Source of the DNA: Plantago ovata
Taxonomy: Eukaryota; Streptophyta; Magnoliopsida; Lamiales; Plantaginaceae
Assembly: GCA_028274465.1 (NCBI GenBank)
Contig: CM051455.1
Coordinates: 123,477,462-123,541,461, forward strand
DNA length: 64,000 bases
Reading direction: 5' to 3'
Made by a program: the position numbers and the translations under genes. Positions 1-10,800 of the stretch are shown piece after piece (position 1 is the first letter of the stretch; each line of letters begins with the position of its first letter). Below the pieces are notes generated by a model. That model did no database searches. It was not told where the DNA came from and saw nothing but the letters and a program-made list of their open reading frames with translations.

Positions 1-3000
1 ATGCAGCCCTTATTAAGGGCATATATGTACTATTACACAGGTCAACGTAATATAATATATGTTTGTTGTTTGACTGTTGAGTATCGCTTTCATATTTATA
101 TTACACCAGGCATACAGAATGTCATATCTCTATTCCTGTCTGTATTGATATCAAACATGTCCCCTCGGATAGATGACCGATCACACAGATAGTGGGAGCT
201 ATGTGAGTTATCATTTATCCCAAACTCTCCCTAGTCGAGTTTCATCTCGGATGTAGGGGTCGGAATGAACCAACTGAGACTAGTATGCGTGGAGGTTATA
301 CTTGTTAGAGCAAGTGTGAGCCGATCCCACGGCCACGGAACGGATTGTTGGACAATAAAGAAACGTTCCCATAACTCCGCATAGTTGTTCGAAGGGTGAT
401 TACCGAACAATGGAAGTACCCACCGGAAACTCCCATCGATGTATACTCTACACCGAAGTGTCTATGGGAACCGGAAAGTTGTCAAAGTGATGCAAGTCGT
501 CCTTTGGACTTACAGGACTTTATCATCACATTTGTTGCCCCATATCCTTGGTGGACCCGTCGATGTCAGCTTGATGAACGGGAATTTGTCAGATTCTAAT
601 TAATCAAATAAATTTGTATTTAGCCAAAGGCAATTCACAACTACAACGAAAATCATAGTGTAGCAGTAGAATAACCTTGAGTGTCGATCTCTAAGAACTA
701 TAACTAGTTTTATCTAATCTAACTTAAGAATATAAAACAGCAGACGTCTTAGCAAAGGTTTTTCTTAACAGATAATGGAGATTGATGATAGTATGGTCAT
801 TCAAAGCATAACAGGTTAATAATCATGCGTAAATTCCTCGGTCTTGCATGGAGATCTTTGATCAATGAATTGTCCAGTTGTGTTCCATAATTATTCAACA
901 CTACGAAGATATAGATTTAGATAGATCAAAGAAATAAAGCAATAACTCAGAGTATAATGCGCGATATAGCCATTAGCATAATTATTAACCCTTCGCTAAG
1001 AAATCACATACTATCACCAACGAGAAGTTTAGCTACTCATAGATGTCATGCAATCAACAGAAATCATACCACGAATGAATGAAAGCATGATGAAAGATAT
1101 ATAAATATAAATAGAAAAACTGTAAGATACAATGTTACCGAAGGTTGTCAATCTCCGAAGAATAGCGATCTTACAAGCTCCAAATTGCTAAGAAAAAGTA
1201 TCTCCTAAGCTAAGAACCCCCATAACAGGCTCTGGAGAATTCCTACCTAAAACTACAGAGAAAGGTGAGAGAAAAGGTTTGGAACAATATGAAAAACGGA
1301 GAAAACTGAGCAACTATATATAGGCTTTCGAATTGAGTGGGGCGAAGGGCCCCAGACACTGGACGATTCGCCTGGTGTGGGGCGATTCGCCACACGTCCC
1401 GGGCGACTCATCCGGGAGTAAATTTCGGCCAGATACGCGTTTTCGATGCGTTTTTGGATTTCTTCCCCTTTTCGGACTCGGTTTCTGCCTTCTAGTGACC
1501 TTTTAGCCTTCAGACTCGACCCCTAGACTTCAAATCCTATCCGGAATCTTTCAGATACTCCAATTAGGCTTCTGGAGCACCAATTCCTTGTCTACTTCAA
1601 TATAATTGCCTGGAAAACCTCGGTTTTCAACCAAAACCTGTAAAATAAATACTAAAGGGAAACGTGACACTATTCCAATAAAATGCACTAAAATATAGCT
1701 AAATTAACATAGAGGATAGCTAAAATAGGTGAAAAGGACTCAAATGAAAGTGTAAAATACACATTCATCACAGCTCTGAATAAGCAGTTGACCCAAGACA
1801 CGATCGAGGATTATGGCTACATACAAATGGGGATGATAAGTGATTCTGTGAAGGATTCATCTCTCATGTGTAGCACAGGAGAGCACTGCTCATAGTCGTT
1901 CATAGTTGTGATTGGTCAAAGCGCTGGCCAGCGTATCAATATTATTATGATAGTCATAATAGATATTGGATTCACCAAGCAACTCACTGAAGACGCATGT
2001 TGATGTATTATTGGGATAGACACTTCATCGATCCTAGATGCATTTGAGTCAGTCAGATGAAGGGACGTTACCATCGCCGCGTTGAACGCAACAGACTTCA
2101 CAACGAAAGGGTTTGCTTTGAGAAATCTCTCAAACGTCCTCATGTATTAATATTACAAATGGAACCGTGTAGGAATTCCATGTTGCCTAGTGTAGCACTT
2201 GCTTAATACAATGAGGCCCTATGGGTCATACTATGTGGTGATTCAGCTTATCCGAATATCCTTGAAGATGGAATCGCAATTAATTTAGAATTAATTATGA
2301 TTGATGAATTATAATTGATTTGGAATTAATTATAATAATTTGTGGATCAATTAACGATTTGAAATTATTAATTGAATTGGCTAATTAATTGTGTTTTATG
2401 TAAATACAATTAAAGATTATATTTTAGAAATATAATAGAGGTTTGATTTGAAAGGATATGTTAATTTAGAATTAATATATGCACATGGGCAAAATCTACT
2501 TGGAGTTTGTATTGCCTTAGAATTATATGTGGGTCCCAAAATTGGGACCCACCTGACCCCCCTTAGACGTGCGCGCAGCAGTAGTAGTAGGGGAAGGAGT
2601 TCGACTCCTTCCTCTATTAGAAGTCAAGGGATAAGTTAGATTTTCCTGATTGAGTTTTAATTTGATTGGGAATGAATCTAGACTTGAATTGGTTTCCTTG
2701 TGCAATAAGAATTAGATTCTTATTCCTTTATGAAGTCCAATTGATTATTCTTTAGGCTTCTACTGACTACTATATATAGTAGACTATTAGAGAGCTTTTA
2801 ACATGGTTGAATACAGTTGATTGAAGATCATTCTGAATCATTCTTTCTACCAGTTTTCTTAGAGAAAATAAAAATCTCTCCCCTACCTCTCCATAAGCCG
2901 CGCGGGCCACTCCCACCGGAGGAAAATTGCCGCCCCATCTTCTTGGCCACATAAAGAATATCCTAGCATTCTTTCCGATAAGTTGTTCATCCGTGGATAC

Positions 3001-3290
3001 CAAGGTTGAGGTTCAAAGAGCTGGAAACTAACTTTTATTGTCTTGCAGATAATCAAAGTATTGCAGATATCTTCGACTTCGACGAAGGAGAAGATTCACC
3101 GGACTATTACGAAGACTGCATCGATTGGCGTATCGATTCAATACCTATTCTTGCTTTTGGAGTATTGTAAGTCTTCTGATTAATGTGTTTGTTATATACG
3201 CTATATACATGATCAATTAAACTGCATGTTAAGAAAAATTTTGAAATTCCGCTGCGTACCCATGGGTAACTCTGACCATATTTTCTTACA
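1..3290 (+). mobile_element. Long LTR of a second retrotransposon family, copy 1 (cut by window start, interrupted)
   Basis: Bases 1-566 and 1776-3290 align almost base for base with the complete 2133-bp LTR at 25168-27300. Roughly the first 36 bp of this copy lie left of the window. It ends in TTTTCTTACA like the other copy. The gap 572-1770 is a later insertion. It contains a TATA-like run near 2771, a short poly-AT tract around 2280-2440 and no coding capacity. The end, with CCGCTGCG about 40 bp before the CA terminus, looks like many plant Copia LTRs, but the family is not proven because no internal region is attached. Whether this is a solo LTR cannot be told, because its left flank is outside the window; a duplication of GTCGG (3291-3295) would be expected there. 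The short ORFs inside it are not genes. Confidence 0.8.
572..1770 (-). mobile_element. Solo LTR of the Athila-like family, inserted in reverse
   Basis: This 1199-bp block is the reverse complement of the LTRs at 23714-24921 and 34291-35486. It starts TGATGAAC and ends TTCATCA. It is flanked by a perfect 5-bp target duplication CAGCT (567-571 and 1771-1775). The empty site exists in the other copy of the host LTR near 25775, where a single CAGCT occurs, so the insertion boundaries are certain. A TATA-like run (reverse strand) lies at about 1313-1322, next to the GC-rich GGCGATTCGCC-type motifs at about 1330-1420. No internal region is present, so this is the product of LTR-LTR recombination. 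Confidence 0.95.
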
Positions 3291-5075
3291 GTCGGATCTT
3301 GGCCTATTTAAGTCCGTGTAGTTGCTATATCGCCTTGGAGGTGACATCCTAGGAGGAGACCTCTTGTCTGGAAATCATTCCTTGAGTGACCCTCTCTGAT
3401 CAACCCATGCTTTTGGTCTTTTCTTTGGTTTTCGGGATTTTGTGGGCGAGGAGGGTACCCCTTCTCTTTTCTTTCTCCTTTCCTTTTTCCTTGGGAGGGT
3501 TGGTTCTTACTGTGACGGTTTTTCGGAATTCCTCGGCCTCGAGGAAATCCTTGCAAACTTTTGTCAGTTGTGCTTCATTCTCTACACACGATGCTGAGAG
3601 CACCTCTTGGAACTTGATGTTGGTAGTGTTACCATACAAGTATTCTTTTCTCTCATTGATCGAGTGATCTTCAACTTGGAGGGCTGCTTCATGAAAGCGA
3701 TTGATGAAGTCCCTCAAGTCTTCATTGTTTTTCTGAACAATTTCGGCCAAGTACCTCACTCTTCTCTTCGTGTTCATGACCTTCTCGAATCGCTTAGAGA
3801 ATTCCTTGCAGATATCTCTATACGACTTGATGGAGCGATGAGGGAGGCGCGACCACCATTTCATGGCTTCTCCGGAGAGGTTAGCCGGGAAGAGGAGTTC
3901 TTTGGTCCTCGAATCATGGCCTTAAGCATCCATCTTCGTGCCAAATCTTACCAAGTAATCCTTCGGACAATTCGTTCCATCATAACTTTCAAAAGTGGGG
4001 AAACCTCTTTCGATTTTGTCTTGATGGCTTCTTATCTCGTCGCACAACGGGCTTGGATCTTGGTCTTGCTCTTTCTCTTGGACAAATCCCCGTAGAGTCT
4101 CTATCTGAGCATCAAGTGCGGACTTCCTTGCATTGAGTTCCTCTAGAGTGAGCCTCCTCCCCGTGATCGGGTCGATCAAGGGGGTTACCTCAGCTACTGT
4201 TCTCAAGGCTTGATTTTCCGCCACCGCTTCTTGTTGGTTCTGAGGAGTTACTTGATTGGGCGTTATTTGATTGGGGAGAGCGGATGGTGTAGCGACCACC
4301 TGAGCTCTATTTTCTTGTTGAGCCACATTTTGCAATGATGCTCGTATCCTTCTATCAATCAAATCCCTCAAATCATTCGGGGCACCTTGAGGTCCTAATA
4401 TCGATTGAACTCTTGAAGGTCCAAGTCGAGATTGGATTGGCCTTGTGTTGGCTCTTGAAAGTGCTTCATCTTGCACAACTGGTGCTCTTCCTTGGGATTG
4501 ATGAGGGGCAACCTAAGTGTCACGAGGTTGCTCCTATACTGGTACTTGTGGTACTCCTCGAGCTTGGAGTTCGGCATTAACTCTAGAAGCCTCATTGTCC
4601 TCTAAATATCCTTGCAATGTAAGAAGAATAAGCCATATTGAGCTTCGCCCATCCCAAAATCTGATGGTCGGACTATGCGTCCATTAGGAAGGGTGAAGTT
4701 CAATGCAGCCGGTTGAGGAGGGTTCACTGCTACGGGAGGTGGATTAATTGCTACTTGAGGAGGCTGCCCTCTTGGCGCGGCGTTGTTTGTGACTCTCAAC
4801 GCTCCATAGGAACTCCCTACCGGGACTCCTTGCGGGTTATTTTCCCCCGATCTCTCTTCTTGGGAGTTAGTGACATTGGTGAATGCCCCCTCCGTATAAT
4901 ATTGGTTCCTCGCAACATTGTTATTTCTCGGTGCCCTTGGAGCAGCAGTCGTTCCTCCTACTCGACCATTTGTAGGGGGACGACCCCTGGGTCGAGGAGG
5001 ATTCCTGGGTGGTGCATTAGCAAGACGGTTGCTTCTTCTGGGAGGCATCTCCGTGAGGGGTCGCGAGGAGGGCAT
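3291..5075 (-). pseudogene. Broken gag of a TAT-like gypsy element
   Basis: Gag packages the element RNA in a cytoplasmic particle. The reading starts at 5075 with a Pro/Arg/Asn-rich stretch (MPSSRPLTEMPPRRSNRLAN) and runs to a stop at 4602. It continues in other frames at 4595-4395, 4476-3922, 3864-3400 and 3556-3308. The third and fourth pieces carry the recognisable retrotransposon gag core: FESYDGTNCPKDYLVRF, then MKWWSRLPHRSIKSYRDICK and KRFEKV, matching the usual pattern of a Trp-Trp pair, LPxxSI, a F-x-x-x-F helix and later DLRDFINRF. A basic Lys-rich tail follows. The C-terminal reading frame shifts again near 3400, after which a SPPRRYSNYT-like segment can be read, typical of TAT gag tails. 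No intact CCHC knuckle is seen. At least one in-frame stop (near 3920) and several frame changes make it nonfunctional. Confidence 0.8.
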
Positions 5076-5112
5076 ATGGCTCGACCAGCAGGGCTAGGAA
5101 TGACCTTTAGTG

Positions 5113-5136
5113 TCGTTTCTCACAGACGGCGCTAAA
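5113..5136 (-). promoter_or_regulatory. Primer-binding-site-like sequence of the TAT-like element
   Basis: Directly after the LTR terminus, the minus strand reads TTAGCGCCGTCTGTGAGAAA. It resembles the TTGGCGCCGTCTGTGGGAA site found after the 5' LTR in many plant gypsy elements. One G has changed to A at the third base. I do not assign the primer tRNA. Confidence 0.6.
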
Positions 5137-5932
5137 TGTTGAAGGGTAAATCGTACTTCTTTCTAAGTTCGCAGTGGATCGTCACAATAAGCTATTCTAG
5201 GCTCATGTAGTGTTCTTCTTGAAATGATAGGAAACCTTCTTGTAGCTTCCTCGTACCTAAAATAGATTGGATGGGGGGTTAGTATCTCTTGCCCGGTCTG
5301 TAAGATATCAGACCGGAGTGACGACTTTACGTGTAGGGAGTTGTGAGGCTTCCCTAGTATGAGTAGTAAATGTGGTGGGCGAGTGGTAGGTGAGAGGTGT
5401 TAATGCTTACCCGCTGGGTAATGAATGAGCTCCTTATATACTCGTAGAATTTTAATGTCACTCCTTGTAGGATCGTGACAAGTGTCCGGACGAGATTGAA
5501 GCCTCCTTAGGCTCAAGCCCACTAAGGAGGTCCATGGGCTTTGGCCCAAACAACTTGGCTAGGGTTGAGAGGGCAATATGGACTTTTTGGGTCCCACGGA
5601 GTAATCTGGGTGGTCGCCCTTGGTCCTCGTGCCTTCCTCTTATGTATGTGGTCCGAGTAGTGCTTTGCCTAGTTTCTCTCAGAGGGTGTTACCTTGACGT
5701 AAGGTCCTCCTCGAGCCCTAGAGATGCTCCTCGAGCTCAATAGATGCCTTGTCCTTGTAATGAGCTTATTTTGAGGGTTGGCCTCTTAGTGATGGTCGGA
5801 CCCTATGTTGGTCGAACCACACCTTAGTGACATACTTGGGTGTGGTCGCGCCCCTTGAGGGACAACCCATGATGCTTTGTCGCGCTCTTAGACCGCTCCA
5901 GTTCGTACATGCGGAATGGACATATTTCAACA
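5137..5932 (-). repeat. 5' LTR of the TAT-like element
   Basis: This 796-bp block is bounded by the inverted termini TGTTGAA (5137-5143) and TTCAACA (5926-5932). The PBS-like site and gag follow on the minus strand, which identifies it as the 5' LTR. No matching second LTR is in the window. Confidence 0.75.
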
Positions 5933-6163
5933 CCAACACCCCTTATATATGAAGATCTGCTTCATTGAGTAGCAAGGATTGTTTGTTCTCCATGATCTAC
6001 GTTTACCATTTGTTTGCCACTTGGCATTCTCGTGGAATATAATGTTGTCAATTAGCAATAGCAACTGGAAAACAAGGCTTTCCACAAAAAATGTGTGTGC
6101 AACAGAAAAGGGACCCCTATCAACAACCACGTCTACTGCATTTTGTTCTTTGAGCTTATACAC
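5927..6163 (-). pseudogene. Minus-strand ORF of the array, U1 copy (truncated)
   Basis: Unrecognised. This is the same reading frame as the 105-aa ORFs at 13117-13434 and 21616-21933, starting MYKLKEQNAVDVVVDRGPF. The last codons come from the abutting TAT-like LTR, so the original C-terminal third is lost. A leucine-rich stretch (LVFQLLLLIDNIIF) sits near residues 30-45. No family motif is recognised. It may be a non-coding stretch that stays open by chance in young duplicates. Confidence 0.3.
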
Positions 6164-7392
6164 AAGTGCAAGTTGACAAGCTCCAATCTAACTACTAGAT
6201 ATTTACTATGGTTCAGCCTTTCCTATGGCTTGATTTGATATGGTCTGCTTCTCATCAAACAAGGATCCCGAGCAGATTGTCTGATTTGGGATCGGAAGCC
6301 GTTTGATGTAACCTCAGAAAAATCAACACCATGGTGAATTTCCTCAGCTCATCTGATCACGATGTAACCTCTTGTTAGCAGGATTAATTTTCTACTAATT
6401 GATGCTATCTATCATTAATTAGCAATATGTATACAACTCACTGACTCACTGGCGGACGCACGTATAGCCAGTTGCCTCCCCTTAATTTCTGATGTTAATT
6501 ATCTATTTTACCCTTTTTCAGATAGTAGGAATATATTATGTACGTTATTACACAAATATAAGAAGTAAAACTAGTTTTTTCGAATGGTAAAGCAAACAAG
6601 TATGTCATTCTTCCCACACAGGTTCAATTCTTGTGATTCTCATTCTATTTATTTATTTTTATTTTTCACTAGTGTATTTTCTCTTTAAAATTTACAACTC
6701 TTTGTTTCCCCCCTTACTTTTTGGATCCTCCATTATTTTTCTTCCTTGCTTCTATTTTTTTATTTAACTTAACAAACAATAGTATACAATAAGCATTAGA
6801 TTAGTTGTATGTATATTTTATTTATTTTTTTCTTTTCACAATTTACAACTAGTGCATTTTCTCTTTAAAATTTACATTTTTTCTCTTCAACAATGATGAA
6901 GTATAATACTTAAGTATTTAGTATGTTATTTTACTTAGAATCTTTTACCTCTTCTTACCCAAATTCCTGCATCCGCCACTCACTCCATACAAACAAACTC
7001 TAAAGACAACCACCTTAAAATTAAATAGCATGTAGCTGTTTCAGCTTGAGAACCACACAATCGGGATCCATTGAAACAGAATCAGTGTACGTGTCAATGG
7101 TAAACAAAACAGCCCTAGTCCAGCTAAGTTGATTGGAACAAAATATCCTACATATAAATAATAAATGTCTCACAAACTTGGGCACCGCGCGCACTCAGAT
7201 TTTATTTAGGAATAATGTGTTGTTAAATATTCACATGCAAAATTAAAATTATGACAATCTACCCTCAAGGTATGGGTGTACAAATTCCAATGATACCGCA
7301 TTGTCTAAATCTTCTTCTCTTGAGGCCTGTGTAAAAACCATTCCGATAAAAAAAATGGAGGGAGTAAAACAGTTTTGCTATCAATTAATTAA
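6164..7392. other. Non-coding part of U1
   Basis: This is AT-rich sequence shared with U2-U4. It includes runs of T with TTTTATTT motifs (6640-6900) and the remains of the second minus-strand ORF, which is broken here by a deletion near 7010. No gene is seen. Confidence 0.6.
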
Positions 7393-8230
7393 GGGTAAAT
7401 AACATTGTGCCTCCTCTTTGCGGCCTCTAATTACGAAATGTTCTAACTTAGTTCAACAATTACATGTAGCCCCAATAACCGAAAAATCATTGACCTCACC
7501 CTTATTCATTTTTGTGTTTTTTCCGGCCAAAGAAGGCCTTAGATTTTTAAAAATCATTTTCCTTTTATTTTTATCTTTTCTATTTTCTCCTTTTCTTTTC
7601 TCTTTTCTCTTTTCTTTTTCTTTTTTTTTCTTCTCTTTTTTTTATTCCATCTTCTTCTTCTCTTAGAGTTCCGGTGCCGGAATTAATTCCGGCACCGGAA
7701 CTACTACAACTCTGGCAGGAGCTGTAAACCGGAGCAGCTCCAGTCAACTCCTACCGGAGTTGTGGTCGGGAGCTGTCAACAGCTCCGAAATTGGAGCTGT
7801 TAATAGCTCCTGACCGGCGGAGCTGTTTTTTATATATTTTTAAAATTTTTATTTATTTATTTTTTAATCTTTTGGGGTTGTTTTGAAATAAACCCTAATT
7901 TGGAGTTCTTTTATAATAAATATTAGTTCATTATGAAATTTATATAATTTTTGTGGATAATTTGAAATTTATTAGAGTTAATTTTGTAGAATAAAATAAT
8001 TTAGAGGCAAATGTGTAAATAATGAAAACTTCAATTGTTTGTTTCAAGCTAAAAACTGAAATTCCGACAAGAGTAAAAACGTAACTCCCAGCTCTTAATT
8101 CGAAAAAAGTCAAAATCGTGGTCTCTTATATATAATTTTTTTGTCTAACACTGGGCTACATGTAATTGTTTTACTAAGAGTGTAAGAACTGTAATTTAAA
8201 AAGCTAAGAGGGTCTATATGCAAATTGCCC
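7393..8230. mobile_element. Mutator-like non-autonomous element, U1 copy
   Basis: The element starts GGGTAAATAACA and ends CAAATTGCCC, with weak inverted termini. It is flanked by 9-bp direct repeats differing at one base (ATTAATTAA at 7384-7392, ATCAATTAA at 8231-8239). The related copies at 36401-37237 and 59881-60776 have perfect but different 9-bp duplications, which fits Mutator-like transposition. The interior has a long pyrimidine tract (7550-7660) and a cluster of GGAGCTGTTAACAGCTCC-type palindromes (7690-7830). It has no transposase ORF. It ends about 190 bp upstream of the SPH ORF. Confidence 0.75.
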
Positions 8231-8422
8231 ATCAATTAATTCTACATAGCAATTAAGACAATAAATACATAATGGTTTTTAAAAAGAACTAAACTAGTCT
8301 CATTCTCAAGAGAATTCAGGTGACCGAGCTCATATATTGTAAAATTATATTGATAGTGACATTAACCCAAACAAGTTGACTAAATAAAGAGATAATAAAT
8401 ATTCACCACGAGGAAAGGAAAA

Positions 8423-8881
8423 ATGACAACTTTCGAACTCATATTGATGATGCTCACCCGCTCTTTATTGCTTCGTGGTAGTGTCAGTGTGTCACTCACT
8501 AACCAGGCAAGGCCGCCACTAAATGGCAAAAACAATGGCGATCATCTAGTTGATGTTCAATTTATCAATCGATATAATCTCTTAAAAATTCAAATAGGCA
8601 CTAGAAATGAAGAACAACATCTGAAAATCCCTGAGGTTGCCTATATTAGGTTGGGTCAAGTGTACAAGAAGTTGGACGCAAACATTTTCATACACGAGGT
8701 TGCATTTGCATATAGTATGTTTTTGGAAGAAACAATTATAGTTAATTTACATGACCCAAGTCGAGATGAAGACCATCACATCATATACTGGAAGGTGGAT
8801 AGCGATGGATTTTATCGTAGTTATGACAACAAAAGATTGAAATCAGAGGTTGATTGCCATATAATCCAATCCTCACAGTGA
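8423..8881 (+). CDS. S-protein homologue (SPH)-like, U1 copy, probably decaying
   Basis: SPH proteins are small secreted plant beta-sandwich proteins related to the poppy self-incompatibility S determinant. This 152-aa ORF keeps the later family landmarks: a GQVY...ANIF block near residues 74-85, then HDPSRDEDH and YWKVDSDGFYRSYDN (about 112-138). In family terms these match the Y-x-x-x-x-D segment and the W-x-V-x-x-DG-x-Y segment. No clear signal peptide is visible after either Met start (8423 or the MMLTR Met pair near 8447). Compared with the U2 copy, the Cys before SMF is Tyr and the final Trp of VDW is Cys, so neither usual disulfide is likely. The start at 8423 depends on bases that differ in U2. 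It could be a pseudogene. Confidence 0.6.
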   Translation: MTTFELILMMLTRSLLLRGSVSVSLTNQARPPLNGKNNGDHLVDVQFINRYNLLKIQIGTRNEEQHLKIPEVAYIRLGQVYKKLDANIFIHEVAFAYSMFLEETIIVNLHDPSRDEDHHIIYWKVDSDGFYRSYDNKRLKSEVDCHIIQSSQ

Positions 8882-9203
8882 TCTTCAAGGATGATAATAA
8901 TGTTACAAATATCTCAAAGTATAACACCAAATAAAAGTTGTTGAGTTGAACAATAAACTCATTTTTGTTTACTTGATTCAGAAATGAAATATTTTTATTT
9001 TTTAATTAGTGTTTACATTTAAGGTATCACACAACCATCCTAGCATAAAACCCAAAATAGATGGTATTAAATTTTCTATCAGGAGCAAATGTGTCTTTTT
9101 AGTTTTTAGGACAAGAATTGAGAAAAGAAATTAGGCTAAATAATTTCCTGATTTCTCCACCAATTTGTAGCAACTCTATTTCCTATCATAAAAATATTTG
9201 ATC
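8882..9203. other. 3' flank of the U1 SPH copy
   Basis: AT-rich sequence, conserved between units. It contains an AATAAA-like signal near 8930 and 8950. No gene is seen. Confidence 0.5.
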
Positions 9204-9535
9204 GGGTGTTTGCAACAGTTTAACTTATCAAATTTATCACTTACTTTAAACAAAATCAGCTTTTTGAGTATTTGCAACAACTTATAAGCTGATATATTCT
9301 CTTAAATTAAGCTGGATAAGTTGGGTTGTACATACTTAAACAACTTCTCTTTAAATTAAGCTGGATTTTAGTTGTTTTTGTCAAAAAGGTTGGCTTTGCA
9401 AACACTACTACTACAACTTATCTAACTTTTAAGTAGATTTTGCAAACACTAATCAAATTCTCTAATATGCCAACTTTACTAATTTCTCCTTAAATTATGG
9501 CACTTATTTTAAGTCAAAGCTATTACAAACACTCC
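9204..9535. mobile_element. hAT-like MITE, U1 copy
   Basis: It begins GGGTGTTTGCAA and ends TTACAAACACTCC, giving imperfect inverted termini (GGGTGTTTGCAACAGTTTAA against GGAGTGTTTGTAATAGCTTT). The interior repeats the words AACTTATAAGCTG and AAATTAAGCTGGAT. No convincing 8-bp duplication was seen, so the class is tentative. Confidence 0.5.
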
Positions 9536-10800
9536 TTAGTTGGCCATAAGGAATATACAATATGAATTTGTGATATACAAAACCTAGTTTATTGTTATAG
9601 TTGTCAACTTGTGAAGATAACAAGACCGTCCATTATGTATTCATGTTTTTTTCGTTTTAAAAATATTATAGCGGAATAAGGAGAGACAATATATCATTCT
9701 CTAATCCTCATTTTACTTCAATTTGACAATACTTTTTTTTAATCCTTTTATTAAACAAACAAAAACAAATGTATTCATTCATTCCCTTTCTCACTTCAAT
9801 CCCTTCTTTGGTTTGATGGTTTCTCATCTCAGAAGCTCTCTTCGCTTTTTCCCCTCTTTCTTCGCCCTCATCTCAGATGGAGGCTCATGAGTTCTCATCT
9901 AGATCGGCCTTATTTCCCCCTTACCTCTTGAGTCTTGAGTGAAACTATCCGTATAAGGCTTTGTTCTTTTCGTCGGAAAATTTATTATTTTAAGTTCAGA
10001 TGCATTAAGTTCAGTTCAGATTTGTCTAACGTAATCGTATATATATGTATGATTTTGAAGCATTACTCGATCCGGGTGGAGGTGCCATGATGTTCTCTTA
10101 CTGAGTTTGTAGCTCACCCCTTACTCCTTTTTTTACAGAAGGTCAGCAGGGTGAGCAGTGTTAGAGTTTGCTTTGGAGTTTTCGAGTTATTGTTCTTTGT
10201 AGGGTTTCCTTTTATGTTCAGACCTAGCTTCTTAGTTTGTTTTGAGCTAGAGACTTGTAGCTAGTTTTGCAGACTTTTGTTTTGGGATTTAGTTTGCTAT
10301 GATATTTACTCTTAGACACAGTTTCTTTTTAAAAGTTTACGTTTGCGCAGATTATGTTATGTTTATGATTATGGTTTTGTTGAGACTTCGTGTTGGCGTA
10401 AGACCATCTTACGATACACGGTCGGTCGCGTCTTTTGAAAATCTTTATAAATCGTATTTTAGTTTTGGGCCGTGACAAGAACAACGCTCTGAATCCATTG
10501 AGCAAACTCCCAATGTCATCCTAAAACTCTAAAATAGTGTATATAATTGACATTGATAGAATAAATTATGATGGACAATCAAATTTATTGAGTCATAACG
10601 TACTAATGACACGTGGTATAAGTTTCCGAACTCTCACTCTTTTTATGCATTTTGGACTCCAAATTAACTTCACCATAAAATGAAACTAAAACTTTATTAA
10701 TTTCTAAATAGTCAAACTCATCAACCATTTCTAAATATTTAATTTAGAGGGGTAACTTTGTCACTTCAAATGTCAATGATAACCCTAATGAAAATGTATC
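9536..10800. other. Non-coding segment of U1
   Basis: This is shared with U2 (18070-19370). It contains a poorly characterised block (about 10050-10490) with GTCAGCAGGGTGAGCAG and a GTAAGACCATCTTACGATAC hairpin-like word. The block resembles retrotransposon LTR or untranslated sequence but has no testable termini that I could find. No ORF of note. Confidence 0.4.

Larger units (their letters stand above)
3291..5932 (-). mobile_element. TAT-like Ty3/gypsy retrotransposon remnant (5'LTR, PBS, gag only)
   Basis: Read on the minus strand, the order is LTR (5932 to 5137), a PBS-like site (5136 to 5113) and a gag region (5075 to 3291). The element is cut at 3290 by the neighbouring long LTR, so protease, RT, RNase H and integrase are missing. 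Its left end in element orientation joins tandem unit U1 at 5933-5937. It is old: gag has several stops and frame changes. Confidence 0.8.

Noticed and set aside
3386-4095. Plus-strand ORFs across the TAT gag region
   Set aside because: They are shadows opposite the recognisable minus-strand gag frames.
7418-7666. 82-aa ORF with Phe/Ser-rich end
   Set aside because: Arises from the pyrimidine tract of the Mutator-like element; the same tract gives different short ORFs in the other copies (14776-15069, 36426-36737, 60002-60232).
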